Source: Neolentinus lepideus HHB14362 ss-1
Taxonomy: Eukaryota; Basidiomycota; Agaricomycetes; Gloeophyllales; Gloeophyllaceae
Direction of reading: 5' to 3'
Length of the DNA stretch: 64,000 nt
NCBI GenBank assembly: GCA_001632425.1
Contig: KV425564.1
Coordinates: 124,001-188,000, forward strand
The notes beneath the pieces were generated by a model that saw nothing but the letters and a program-made list of their open reading frames with translations, did not search any database and was not told the origin of the DNA. Made by a program: the position numbers and the translations under genes. This document shows positions 34,943-45,036 of this stretch, in pieces (the stretch's first letter is position 1; each line of letters starts with the position of its first letter).

Positions 34943-35190
34943 AGGATTGCACAGAGTGTATGTGTATCAGTATAGGCTGGTGATCTAGCTTCCCTGATCG
35001 AGGTGAAGAACTGTTTGAGTAATGCTGGATTCAAAGACAGCTGTACAGTACAATTGAGATATTTTAGCAACTTCCGTATCGTGGCTTCCAGCAAGAATCG
35101 TGGGAAATAGAACGTCGGTGCTGAGATTCCGAGTCATGACATTCCCGCCACAATAGGTTGCCACCGCTAGCAGTTCAAATATCATTCACA

Positions 35191-36245
35191 ATGTCATCTC
35201 GACGCGCGTCTTCTGGGAGTGCTCACAGCTTAAATAGCCCAAATGTTCGGGACAGCGTCGCAGCAGCAGCCGTTCGGCGCTCACAACAGCAAGCTCAGCT
35301 CGACGAGGAGATCCGCTACGCTCACGAGCACAAGAAAAGACAGGAATTCAGGCGGCTGATCGAGCCAGGCATATTTACTCGTAACTCGGATGAGGTGTCC
35401 GTGGCTGCCCTGCGTGTACATTGCTGTCGTGCTAAGAGGAGCGGTCAATCATAGTTGACATATATGGCTTTACAGACGCTGTCAACGCTCGCGGACAATC
35501 TTCTGCGCGAGCCGGACAACCCTAAGTTCCAGCGGTTCAAGTCTACGAATGATATGATCAAGCGGCGGTTGATTGCTCCGAAAGGCGCGTTAGAGTATGC
35601 CATTGCTGTTAGTGGCCTTCATAATTGCTATCATACTATTGAATGACGATCTTGCAATATTTGCCTCGACTAGCTCGGATTTCGTGCAGAAGTGAACATT
35701 TTTGTCAATGGAGTGGGGTGCTCTTATGTCTGACATCATATCCATGCTTAGGTCGAAGACTTCCAGCCTTACTATGTCCATAACAAGCGTTATATGGACG
35801 ACTTGCGTATAGGAGCTGCCATTATCCACGAGATCCTCGACCGCAAGTCCGAACATCTTGAGCGCACGAAGCGATGGAAAGAGCAAGAGAAGGCTGCTGC
35901 GGAGACTGTGGCCAAGAATGTCCGTTTCGGTCTCATCTACAGCGTGCATATGTACTGACAGGACGAATCGGGTAGGTCAAGCTTGCATTCATGGATGACC
36001 GGAAATCGAAGGCCCTCCAGGATAAACGGGAGAAGGAAGTCAGAGAGGCACGAGCAGCAGCTGCCGTCCGTCCCCAGTCTGCGTCTCCTCCAGTTTCTCC
36101 TGTGGCATCCGCGGTGCGGATCCCTGGCACTGGGCAAACACTCTCGGGACAAATTGTTCATGGCGATGACCTGGACATACCTCCTCCTTACAATCAACGC
36201 AGCCGGGACAACACTAGCGAAAACAACGATAGCGACGGCGACTGA
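35191..36245 (+). CDS. PUB-domain protein (peptide:N-glycanase/UBA-UBX-associated domain)
   Basis: Five exons: 35191-35415, 35476-35607, 35674-35691, 35752-35919, 35976-36245 (813 nt, 270 aa). Exon 3 is an 18-nt micro-exon coding LGFRAE; only with it does the PUB pattern become continuous: 'TLSTLADNLLREPDNPKFQR', 'MIKRRLIAPKGALEYAIALG', 'EVEDFQPYYVHNKR'. PUB domains bind the C-terminal tail of p97/Cdc48, so a role in ubiquitin-linked protein extraction or ER-associated degradation is likely. A long charged helix ('KSEHLERTKRWKEQEKAA') follows, and the C-terminus is disordered and acidic. No transglutaminase core is present, so it is not the glycanase itself. Confidence 0.83.
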
Positions 36246-36493
36246 TGTCCTACGGCTTCGGCTTCTAGACGATAATATGTGCATCTATTGTGTTTGAGTA
36301 GAGAATGGTGTGTCCGTGATATTAGGTATCGAAATGGAGGTATACCAATAATCCGTGTAAATGTATGAGATCTAGTGATACAAGCGGAGCGTCTGTGTAC
36401 AGCAAATACAGTGATATACAAGAAGGTGCTCGCAGGGCCTCATGGTGAGGGCGTGGGCAGGAAGTACAGGTACGCGGAAGCCTGCGACGTAAA
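36246..36493. other. short convergent spacer
   Basis: 248 bases between the stop of the PUB gene (plus) and the stop of the RRM gene (minus); presumably overlapping 3' UTRs. Confidence 0.4.
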
Positions 36494-37322
36494 TTAGACG
36501 ATGGTCAGTGGCATGGACATGCCCATGACTTTGTTGCGCGGTATGGGTTGTGCTTCTGGATCGTTTGGGAATCGTACACGTTCGGTGTTCTCGCGGGTGA
36601 GTCGTTGCCTGGGGAGTCTGTCAGCTACTCGCAATCATTGAATAAATTCTAAGATGCACCATAGGCCCTCAACCACTGGCCCCAGAAATCCCGGTGGCGC
36701 TCTATCCTGTACTTCGGGACGCTCTCTGTCTTCTCGAGTAATTTCCCGAGCATCGGGAAGATCGTGGGCGTTGTAGCACACCTAGATAAGGTGGGTTAGC
36801 CCTCCACGAGTCCAACGTACAAGATATACGCATTACCATTATAGGGAGGCCATTCAGAACAGTACCATCGAGTCGGTGTGCTTTCAGAGGAGAAATTTGG
36901 TCGGCAAATTGGACAGCGGCATAGCCTCTGTCTTGATCTTTAAGACTACGATGCCAATGCTTCGACTGAGCTCCTGTGGTCCCTCGAGTGACTCTACAAC
37001 TGACGTCTAGTATGCGACCGCAGTTCCGAAAGACCGATTTAATCTGTGATGGTGTGGTGGCTGGATGGAGCTAAGGCAAGGTTATACCACCCCCCCGACG
37101 CGCAGAAGTTATGCCACCTACATTGCCAACGTATATCCACGATGGGCCCTGCGTCTTCCTGGACCTTAAACGTTCCTTCTTCTGCGCATCCTGGACCTTC
37201 TCCTTGTAGTCCTTGGTCATGCGGGAGCGCGTCTTCTTGGCGGCCTTATCCTTTCCCTTCACATTAGTGAGCGACTTGCGTCTCTTAAGACTTGCGGGGC
37301 TCGACGCATGTTGTCCGCCCAT
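36494..37322 (-). CDS. RNA-recognition-motif protein; 3' half of gene model unresolved
   Basis: Clear exons: 37322-37122 and 37070-36837 on the minus strand. The N-terminus is Lys/Arg-rich ('LKRRKSLTNVKGKDKAAKK') and should direct RNA binding or nuclear import. The RRM reads 'GPSWIYVGNLHPATTPSQ' (RNP2-like), 'IKSVFRNCGRILDVSCRV' and 'DRGYAAVQFADQISPLKAH' (RNP1-like), 'LDGTVLNGLPIMV'. Downstream coding blocks around 36781-36660 ('FPMLGKLLEKTESVPKYRI', 'RHRDFWGQWLRAY') and 36610-36494 ('RQRLTRENTERVRFPND', ending 'MSMPLTIV') look genuine, but no canonical splice pair connects them in frame. There may be a non-canonical donor, a frameshift, or a sequence error. I am sure of the RRM, not of the tail. 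Confidence 0.65.
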
Positions 37323-37966
37323 TTCACGCGTTTGGGTGTAGGGTTTCTAAGGGATCAACAATAAATAGAGCGGATTAGATAGGCAGCTGCGGATACGACG
37401 CATTGTGCACGTACTCTTGGGCTTGAAGGCGGTTGATCGAGCATGGAGGAGCTGCTGCTGGCCACACTGTCAAAGGAAGGATAGCACAGTTCTCGACAGC
37501 CAAAGCGCCCCATGACAATGTGCAGTGTGGCTCGTCGAACGGAAGCAGAAGGTGGGCAAGGAAGCGAGGGTCTGTGGTGGTAAATGAGGAAGAAGCGAGG
37601 CGGCGTGATGTGGACCCGTGTTAATAAGTTGTGCTGATTTTGCGACGCTTTGGCCAGGCGCGGGGACCATCGATGGTTTAGTCAAGCTCTCGCGAACACT
37701 CAAAGCGGCGACAACAAAAACGCGTATTTTTTATGACATGTGCATCCATAACAGGGTGGCTCGGGCCTCCGGCTTGCAAAGAATCAAATAAACATGCGGC
37801 GCGCCAATCATCTCGTTTACTGAGCCGGAAGATCCCTCCGATGGTGTGGGTCCCCCTCGTGGCTGGGAGTTGATTGCCGCCCATACACGTGATCGTAGAG
37901 ACTTTGTATCGACAAACTACTCTCCAGCTCTGCGGACTGCCTCCCACTACTCGCTGCTCTGCCATC
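37323..37966. promoter_or_regulatory. divergent promoter region between RRM gene and FMC1-like gene
   Basis: 644 bases between two start codons on opposite strands. Open frames in it (for example 37470-37703 minus) have no family features. The 5' UTR of either gene may contain an intron. Confidence 0.45.
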
Positions 37967-38397
37967 ATGGCCACTGTCCAACAACGAGCGCTTTATCGTA
38001 GTATCCTGAGGGAGGTGGTAAAAGGGGTGAGTGCCATATCTACCTGAAATGAATGGTGCCGCAGCTATCAAAAGGCTGTCTCTCCTCGACCAAGTAAGAA
38101 CAAGGCCATCTCGTCGACATTCCGAGTGATGTTTGAGAAGAGTCGATCCGGAAAGAGCAAGGAGGGTTTCGAGGCTGATATGGAGAACGCCGTCACCTTC
38201 CTGAGGTCGCAGCGGACATACAAGGTGAGTCAGCATACCCACGACCCCGTTAGAGAGATAGACATACGCTTGTCTTGCAGGAGCTGCTCGAGCGTTACAA
38301 TCCCTTGGCCGATCTCACAGCAGAGGAAAGAATAGAAGCAACTGCTCGCCGTGTCGGACTAAATATGCCTGTTACAAAATCTGATGAAGAGCAATAA
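37967..38397 (+). CDS. LYR-motif mitochondrial protein, FMC1-like ATP-synthase assembly factor
   Basis: Three exons: 37967-38026, 38075-38224, 38281-38397 (327 nt, 108 aa). The N-terminus has the LYR motif ('RALYRSILREVVKG'). The second exon must start at the AAG acceptor ending 38074, not at the nearer CAG, to stay in frame. It continues 'NKAISSTFRVMFEKS', 'NAVTFLRSQRTYKELLERYN' and ends 'EERIEATARRVGLNMP' plus a short acidic tail. The 'YNP...EE.R...TARRVGL' end is typical of FMC1, which helps assemble the F1 sector of ATP synthase with Atp12; LYR proteins bind acyl carrier protein. Mitochondrial matrix location is inferred. Confidence 0.8.
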
Positions 38398-38457
38398 TGA
38401 AACTCCGCATTGTTCAGGCCTGAGGCCATCATCTTACTGTCGCTCCATACTCTCTGG

Positions 38458-38679
38458 TCACCAATCGACTCGCTCGTCCTGGTTCCTGTACTTTTCCATG
38501 GAAATGTGGATCCCTCTGGGTCCCAATTTCCCTGCGTCGCGGACAATGAAACCCTCCACGTACCTTAGCCGAGCTCTTTGTTCTCCCTTACGAAGTAGTT
38601 TTCCAATATCCGAGGAAGATGTGACCCTGACGGTGATATTGTAAACGGCTTTGGTCGGAGGTGGTTCATTACTACTCAA
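38458..38679 (-). CDS. small conserved-looking protein of unknown function (73 aa)
   Basis: A single-exon frame on the minus strand, 'MSSNEPPPTKAVYNITVRVT' through 'ARLRYVEGFIVRDAGKLGP' to 'HISMEKYRNQDERVDW'. Composition is protein-like: few Ser/Arg runs, alternating hydrophobic residues, no shadowed gene opposite it. It fills the space between the stop of the FMC1-like gene (38397) and the sirtuin start (38803), being head to head with the sirtuin over 123 bp. No known domain is recognised. It could also be the 3' part of a longer gene with an upstream exon. Confidence 0.45.
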   Translation of the reverse strand: MSSNEPPPTKAVYNITVRVTSSSDIGKLLRKGEQRARLRYVEGFIVRDAGKLGPRGIHISMEKYRNQDERVDW

Positions 38680-38802
38680 CTATCTTGATCATGTTGTCCC
38701 GATCAGATATGTAATGTAGTATACTTTTCCGGTAATGCACTTCTCCAGGTGGTTCTTCTCGCGTCTCAGATCTCAGGCCTGCAACGGTCAGCCTCGGCTA
38801 GC

Positions 38803-39852
38803 ATGCCATACACACCCAGGGGCGACATGGCGTCCTTCTCCAAAGTACTTTCCAAATCCAAGGGCATCATAGCTGTAGCGGGAGCTGGCTTGTCAGCTGC
38901 TTCAGGTATGTCACCACCAACCGCATCAGACTAAGCGCTCACGACTATACACGAAGGAATCCCTACTTTTCGCGGCACCGGTGGTCTGTGGCGCAAGTAT
39001 GATGCTATAAGTCTGGGAACGCCTGAAGCCTTCGAAGAGAACCCCTCTCGTGTCTGGCAGTTCTATCATTATCGTCGAGAGAAGTAACTTATATCTTACA
39101 CCTCATAGGGACCATCCTTACCTCTCCACCAGAGCACTGAAATGCCAGCCTAACGCCGCACATATGGCCCTTGCAGCATTTTCGAGCAAACAGATCAGAG
39201 ACGTTGTCGCACCTGGATCGACGTTTACGCTCAAAACTCAAAATGTCGATGGGCTCAGTCGAAGAGCGCTGGACAGTATGCCCCCGTCGGTTCTGGGCGT
39301 CGAATCGGATGCCGAAGCCAAGGATGAGCAACCTGTGATGCTCGAGATGCACGGCCGGCTCTTTGACGTCGTATGCACTTCGGAGAAATGCTCACATCGT
39401 GAGCATGATATGAAGTCACCAATAGCACCGGCGCTGGCTGGCACTGAAGAGCTCGTTGAAGCCGGTGCAGTCGAGCCCAATATTCCTCCTTCTGACCTTC
39501 CTAGGTGCTCCAAATGCGGGTCTCTGGCTCGGCCAGGGGTTGTTTGGTTCGGCGAGATACCACACTACTGGGACATCATTGATGAATTAGTAGACGAGGC
39601 TGACCTGTGTCTGGTCGTGGGCACCTCATCGACGGTAAGCAATGTCACCAACCTCAATGACAGCAGTGGATAATTATTTTTCTGCAGGTCTATCCGGCCG
39701 CTGGATATGCAGCTAAAGTACAAGATAATGGAGGGAAAGTGGCGGTTTTCAATCTGGATCGAAGTGAGGGAGATGAGGACGCGGACTTCTTATTCCTGGG
39801 TCCATGTGAGGAGACGTTGCCAGAGGCGTTAGGGCTCAGCAGGCAGCAGTAA
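38803..39852 (+). CDS. class III (SIRT5-like) NAD-dependent protein deacylase
   Basis: Four exons: 38803-38905, 38957-39083, 39133-39634, 39688-39852 (897 nt, 298 aa). Sirtuin motifs are complete: '[18 protein letters not shown]' (NAD loop), '[11 protein letters not shown]', 'EMHGRL' (catalytic His) and four zinc cysteines in 'CTSEKC' and 'CSKC', then '[14 protein letters not shown]' and '[15 protein letters not shown]'. The segment '[20 protein letters not shown]' contains the Tyr-x-x-Arg pair that in SIRT5 reads the acidic end of succinyl- and malonyl-lysine, so desuccinylase/demalonylase activity is likely. Exon 3 must start at 39133; a nearer AG would insert eight residues. The N-terminus (ATG 38803; alternative 38827) is not a clear mitochondrial presequence. 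Confidence 0.9.
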
Positions 39853-40099
39853 GCTGCTGTGTATCACGTGGAGCGATAATGTAGATCATTTTTGCGATAA
39901 CTGGTGAAGATGGTCACAGATAATCCTCCGCGCCACCTAATTAGGCCATTGCACTGACATGGGACATGTTCAGCGTCATGAAATGCGGTTGGTAAAGAAG
40001 GGAAGCGCGGATACATGTGTATCATGATGGTGATTTTGCATCGACTATCCAACATCCAGTGTCATTATTATAATGACATCAATCCCCTTCCGTACATCT

Positions 40100-40567
40100 C
40101 TACTCACCAGACTGCGACTGCATCCGCTTCTGACGTTCGTTCTCAAGCAATTTCTCAATCCTCTTGGAATGATCCCCCAGAGCGTCCAGACCCGGCTTGT
40201 TAGCATGTGCCGTGCCAAATAGCGCCTCCGCCACAGCGATTTCTCTCGCTGTCTTGGTACTGTCTCTCCAATTCTGGTCTGGTATGGTGGCCGATGCGCG
40301 ATCTGAGACCCGCCAGTCTGCAGTCTTGGGACTCTGCCTCCGCCGTATGACCTGGAGCTCGAGCTCGCCGTAGTTTGCTTCGTCCCGAAACACAGAAGAG
40401 ATACGTGTTGGGCGGGTGAATGCCGTGTCGATAGCCTCGTCAAGGTTCTCTTTTGTAATGAACCTGTCGGCTTGGTGGTAGAGAGAGATTAGAGCGCGGA
40501 TTTTGTCAGCGGGGAGTCGGTCCAGCGGTCGCTTTGTGGCCATGCACCGGACTGAAGAGGGGAACAT
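40100..40567 (-). CDS. small protein of unknown function (147-155 aa)
   Basis: A continuous frame on the minus strand. Starts are possible at 40567 ('MFPSSVRCMATKRPL') or 40543 ('MATKRPLDRLPADKIRAL'). The N-terminal half has helical segments ('IRALISLYHQADRFITKENL', 'LDEAIDTAF'); the second half is charged ('IPDQNWRDSTKTAREIAVAE') and ends in a basic helix ('RIEKLLENERQKRMQSQ'). No domain is recognised. The even codon use and lack of a better frame opposite argue for a real gene. It converges on the sirtuin gene (stop 39852, 247 bp away). With the start at 40567 the first residues could be a weak mitochondrial presequence. Confidence 0.6.
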   Translation of the reverse strand: MFPSSVRCMATKRPLDRLPADKIRALISLYHQADRFITKENLDEAIDTAFTRPTRISSVFRDEANYGELELQVIRRRQSPKTADWRVSDRASATIPDQNWRDSTKTAREIAVAEALFGTAHANKPGLDALGDHSKRIEKLLENERQKRMQSQSGE

Positions 40568-41132
40568 GAAGACGACGGATGTTCAGAATCTGAAGTCTAA
40601 GAGGACAAAGGCCGCTGAGTCTCTTGGAGGCCAAAGAGTAAGCGTGAGAATTCCGACTCACTTCTGAAGGCAGTTATTGGGGATGCTCCCGCTACGCGCG
40701 TGAATTGTTTGTCACTGTTTGCCTTCAGCCAAAACGCAGTCTGACCTGTCGCATCGGTATTCTGACTTCCACATAACAGTTATGGTCTATATTTTATGTC
40801 TGGAGGACAAGAGTAACTATGAAGGAGTGTCTGACCAACTTAAATCAACTTGTAAATAAAAGGAAGTCTATTTAAGGACAGTATTCCCGAACATAGATTA
40901 ATCAATTTCCATCTTTTTGGAACTTCCCTTGGCCAGACACAGGATACCGGTGAGATAACCAAGTTTGATTCATTGTGTATGAGGGAAAAGTCAGTATATC
41001 AGCTGGCAGACCAATGCGAGTCATGCAGGGTGATCAACAAGATCCTTTGCACCACAGATGCAACGTGCGGCGTGACACAACCTGACTGGCAAGGTTGTCG
41101 AGCATAGCGTTCGGGAAAAAAAGCCCAGCCCA

Positions 41133-41820
41133 GTAACTTACTGGTAACTTACTCCGAGGTCCCCAGAGGTATTGTTTACCTATGTAACTTACAGTAAGTT
41201 ACCTGCGCGGTAAATTACCGTAAAAAAAGTAAAAAAAGGTAAGACAAGGTAAGAAACTGTCAAAAATGGTAAATAAGCCAAAAACGCTGCTATAACCAGC
41301 CCAAAGCACTGTCCTCGTCAATGACGGGCATTGGCCAATCAATCAGGTCTTGGACACTGATGTGAGAGGGTGGCAATATTTGCGGGACTATCGTCGGGGG
41401 GATGACAAGCTTTATATACATGGACTGAGATTAGTGTGTCGACAAGTTTGTGCCTATTTCCTCGCCAATAGTAACATCAGTATGCAAAATGTTGTCCATG
41501 GTTTGAGGGGAGACAAATCAGAGGATTGTCTCTGTTCTCTGCTTGCCATGGTCGGTTAATATGGTTGCTCAATAATCCATCTGCTATGCCTAGGCGTAAT
41601 ATATTCAACATCACAAATGTGCTGTTTTGAGTTTACAGACACCGTCTATTGTATGCTACAGCTGTTAGAACTTAGGCTGGAACCAGGCCAGATTTGATGC
41701 GACTCTAGATCTCGTCCTTGGAAACCCGTAAACAATAACTTACTCTACTTACATCGGTCCCTGTAACTTACCGTAACTTACTGATAACTTACCAGTTATT
41801 TACCTCCCGGTAACTTACCC
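41133..41820. mobile_element. possible non-autonomous transposon bounded by GTAACTTAC arrays
   Basis: Left block 41133-41280 has GTAACTTAC at 41133-41141, 41144-41152 and 41184-41192, the last forming a perfect 9+1+9 palindrome with GTAAGTTAC (41194-41202), then several GGTAA(G/A) variants. Right block 41735-41820 has copies at 41763-41771, 41773-41781 and 41810-41818 plus near-copies ATAACTTAC at 41784-41792 and 41743-41751. About 450 bases without coding content lie between. Such dense subterminal repeats are typical of hAT- or CACTA-like elements. Terminal inverted repeats and target-site duplications could not be fixed by eye. Confidence 0.5.
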
Positions 41821-41851
41821 CCGAATTTCTTCCGGAACACTAGTCGAGCAG

Positions 41852-42109
41852 TTGAATTGCCAGCTGGATAAGTGGCTTGCTTCGAGATTGAAGCATCTCG
41901 TAATGAAGAAGAAGATGAAGAAGGATCAGATGGCTGCCAAACTGAAGGAGATTATCGCGTGCTACCACGCCTTGCCCGAGACCGAACGCCTACTTATCAC
42001 GGACTGCACAACGAAGCCTGAGGACAATGGTAATGACATTGATGCACCCACGAACACTCTGACCGAGGATCCAGAGGATGTCTTACAATACGAATCCGAG
42101 TTAGAATAA
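41852..42109 (+). other. lysine-rich open frame next to the repeat element, doubtful gene
   Basis: 85 codons: 'LDKWLASRLKHLVMKKKMKK' followed by 'LKEIIACYHALPETERLL' and an acidic tail. It starts only 32 bases beyond the right repeat block. The composition is protein-like, but no family is recognised. It could be part of a degraded element-borne gene. Confidence 0.3.
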
Positions 42110-42532
42110 GTAGACTTCCCATGAATTTCCTCTAGTACATAGCCCTCAGTCTGTATATTCACATACCTAGAGTCATTTAATCACTAATTACAGTATGTAG
42201 ACTTTTACCTACTCATTGTATATGACATCCCAGAGTATACAGGTCAATCAACGTCTTTGTTGAAACGGTAGAAGTACAAATTTAGGACAGGACATGCATG
42301 TACACTATATCGCTAGCCCACAACTTACGATAGCGTAGACTAATCCGTATGGATCTCGTATCACATGAAGAAAGGGGAGTTTAAATCATAGCATAACACG
42401 GTTCAAGCATAGTGCAAAGCAGTATACCATCCTTCTGAGGCAGCGTGAACATAGTTGCTCGCCTACTATCTAGGGGGCGCTTTCTAAGTCAAGCGTCAAC
42501 CGCCGGAAGCGCTCTCAGTCGACAAGAATACC

Positions 42533-44592
42533 TCAAAGGTGAGCCTTGACGCCATGCTTCTCCAAAAGCGCGTTCTCCTTCTTCTTGATCTCAGCAGTAG
42601 TCTTCGATAGCTGAGAAGCACGTTTTAGCTCCGTGCGTCCAATTTGATGAATATGAACCTATTAAATGAAGCGGTCTAAGGTCAGGTAAGCAAGTGTTGG
42701 ATCGTTCTCACAGCGTCCGGACCCTAGATGCCATACACAGTTAGTAAGTAGTCTGTCTCATAGGCATTATTACCAGCATACGTCAGCCAATCTAAGAGTT
42801 CGTAGTTGAGCGAACACCTGAGCTAGAGGTTGGTCTTGGCTCAATCCCTCAGCTCCAAATGCTTGCATTGCAGTGTCCACAACTCGACAAGCCATGGAAG
42901 GAACCACGAACTAGCACGCGGAGTTAGTTCGGACACCCCATTAATTGCAATCAGCAATTCGCAGACCTTCGCAATACCAATCTCTTTCAGAGCTCCCTTC
43001 GCTCTGAACTTGTCAATCTGACCACAGAGTTAGTTTTGCTATTGATAATAAGCATCACGCGCAGTGCGCACCTGGTTAGCCGCACTGAGAACAAGAAGGC
43101 GCGAGGACTCTATTTCGGCACGGCATTTCGCTATGTCGGCGATTACGCTGCCTGGACCCGTATATATTTGTACGGTCCCTTATAATAGGGGTAGAAAGCG
43201 ACTCACCGTGTTCATACAAATACTTCCCGAAAGTCTTCCTGGAGGGATCGGTGACGCGTTGTATCATCAGGTCTAGAGCGGCCTGTGCAGCTCCAATCGA
43301 CCTCATACAGTGGTGGATACGACCTGGCCTAAAGAATAGATGAAGAAAGATGCGCATCATGATGTCCAGGGAGCTTACCCAAGACGCCCTTGAATAATCT
43401 AGGGACCTTATCAATGGAAGTAAACCTAGATGGTTGTGCGGTGTATTACCTCGAACCCCTTTCCCCAGTCCCACACGAGGTTGCTTAGCGGGACGCGAAC
43501 ATTATCGTAGATGATTTCGCAGTGACCTTCGGGAGCATCATCATAGCCAAGCACTTGCATGGGACGTACGATCTTGACGCCTGGGGCGTCCGCAGGTACA
43601 ATAACGACACTCTGCTGCGAATACGTGCTGGTATTGTTAGGATCGCTCTTGCCCATTACCAAATGAACTCTCGTTCTAGGATCACCAGCACCACTGATCC
43701 ACCTGACCAACCGGCGGAACAGAACTTCAGTCCTGCACCACTTGCGCGAGGCATCGAGGACATACCATTTGTGGCCGTTAATTACGATCTCGTTGCCTTC
43801 TTGCCGAATAGATGTCCGAATGTTCGTAGCGTCGGAAGATGCGACTGGAGAACTGTCCAGTTACTCAGTGTCAAAGCTATATTCAATCAGACTAACCAAA
43901 CCGCTCTGTCATGGCGAATGACGAGCGAATTTCTCCATTCAGAAGGGGGATCAGCCATTTCCTTTGCTGCTCCGGATTCCCGTATCGGGCAAGGACCTCT
44001 GAGTGAACATGAGACAGTGAGAGCAGGCGAGTGAGTATGTCACGGAGATACCTACCCATGTTCCCCGTGTCGGGGGCCGAGCAATTGACGACCTGAGGGG
44101 CCAAGTGCCCTCCTCGGCCAAGAATCTCTGCCATCACGGCATACTGTGTAACTCGAAGTGTGAGTAGGGCACAGACGGGCTTCCGAATACCCACCTCAAG
44201 ATTAGTCAAAGGGACACCATGTTCGGGGTAATGGGCCTTGCTCAGGAAGAGGTTCCAGAGGCCAAGTTGCCGGGCTTTGACCTTGAGCTCCTCAATGATC
44301 GGTATCACAGTCTTCCAGCGCTTCTCCGGGTCCGTAGGCAGTTGGACATGTGCCAACTTCATTGCTGGGAGAATCTCCTCCTACACGCTAGTCAAGGGGA
44401 AGCTCACAGGACACGTCGATCGTGTCACGTACGTGCATGAAGGCAATGAGCTTCGTAAGCGTCTCCTTTGCATACGGAGAGAATTTGTCCTCGACCTAGA
44501 AGATTCAGTCAGGAGAAGGAGCCCCGAATTGACAAAGTTACCATAGCCCATGATGAAGGAGACGTCAAATCAGCCACTGTGGGAGGGGCCAT
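42533..44592 (-). CDS. acyl-CoA dehydrogenase, ACAD10/ACAD11 type
   Basis: About eleven exons on the minus strand. The start at 44592 gives '[17 protein letters not shown]', then '[20 protein letters not shown]', '[15 protein letters not shown]', '[19 protein letters not shown]', '[19 protein letters not shown]', '[10 protein letters not shown]', '[20 protein letters not shown]'. The FAD/substrate signature is '[19 protein letters not shown]' followed by '[13 protein letters not shown]'. The C-terminal helical domain has '[20 protein letters not shown]', 'FGKYLYEHG', '[20 protein letters not shown]', 'LRLADGPD'. This is the long-chain/4-hydroxy-acyl ACAD10/11 branch, lacking the kinase domain fused to it in some species. 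It introduces the 2,3 double bond in acyl-CoA beta-oxidation, using FAD. The last residues form a Lys-rich helix ending KAHL. Confidence 0.87.
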
Positions 44593-45036
44593 GGTGGTTT
44601 GGTGTCAACAGGTAGACGCCTTCCCCGCATTGTTAGTTGACCGGCAATGAAAAGGCCGGGTCGCATGATCTGCGTGAGAGAGAAAGAGGCAGGTGAGAGG
44701 GATCCGGAACGCAGGTACGGAGAAGCCACCAGCACCAGAAGCCTGATCGAGATGGCCTTGAATACCAGCTTGCAAGGAATGGCTCTCATAAACGTCCCAG
44801 TTTGTTTGACAGACATATTCTGACCGATCTAGTCACACGTGTAGCGTACGCGTGTATAGGGTATCTTTAACAATATCCATGCCTAAACGGCCTAGTCGTA
44901 CATACTAGTGCTGTCGAGTTAAAGTAGAAATACAATAAGGTACAAGTATCATAATATAGGAGTAAGCTACATACATGGCGAAACGTGGAAAGGTTTCATT
45001 ACAAGAATCCGGTAATCAAGAGCGCAAGCAAGGCAT
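44593..45036. other. intergenic: promoter of acyl-CoA dehydrogenase gene and 3' end of zinc-cluster gene
   Basis: 444 bases between same-strand genes. An open frame at 44565-44816 (minus) overlaps the start of the dehydrogenase gene but has no family features. Nothing else is supported. Confidence 0.4.

Larger units (their letters stand above)
40568..42532. other. AT-rich, gene-poor region with repeat element
   Basis: Nearly 2 kb without a recognisable gene. Base composition is visibly AT-richer than in the flanking genes. It contains two blocks of the GTAACTTAC repeat (listed separately) and a lysine-rich frame at 41852-42109. Probably a mobile-element insertion or its remains. Confidence 0.55.
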
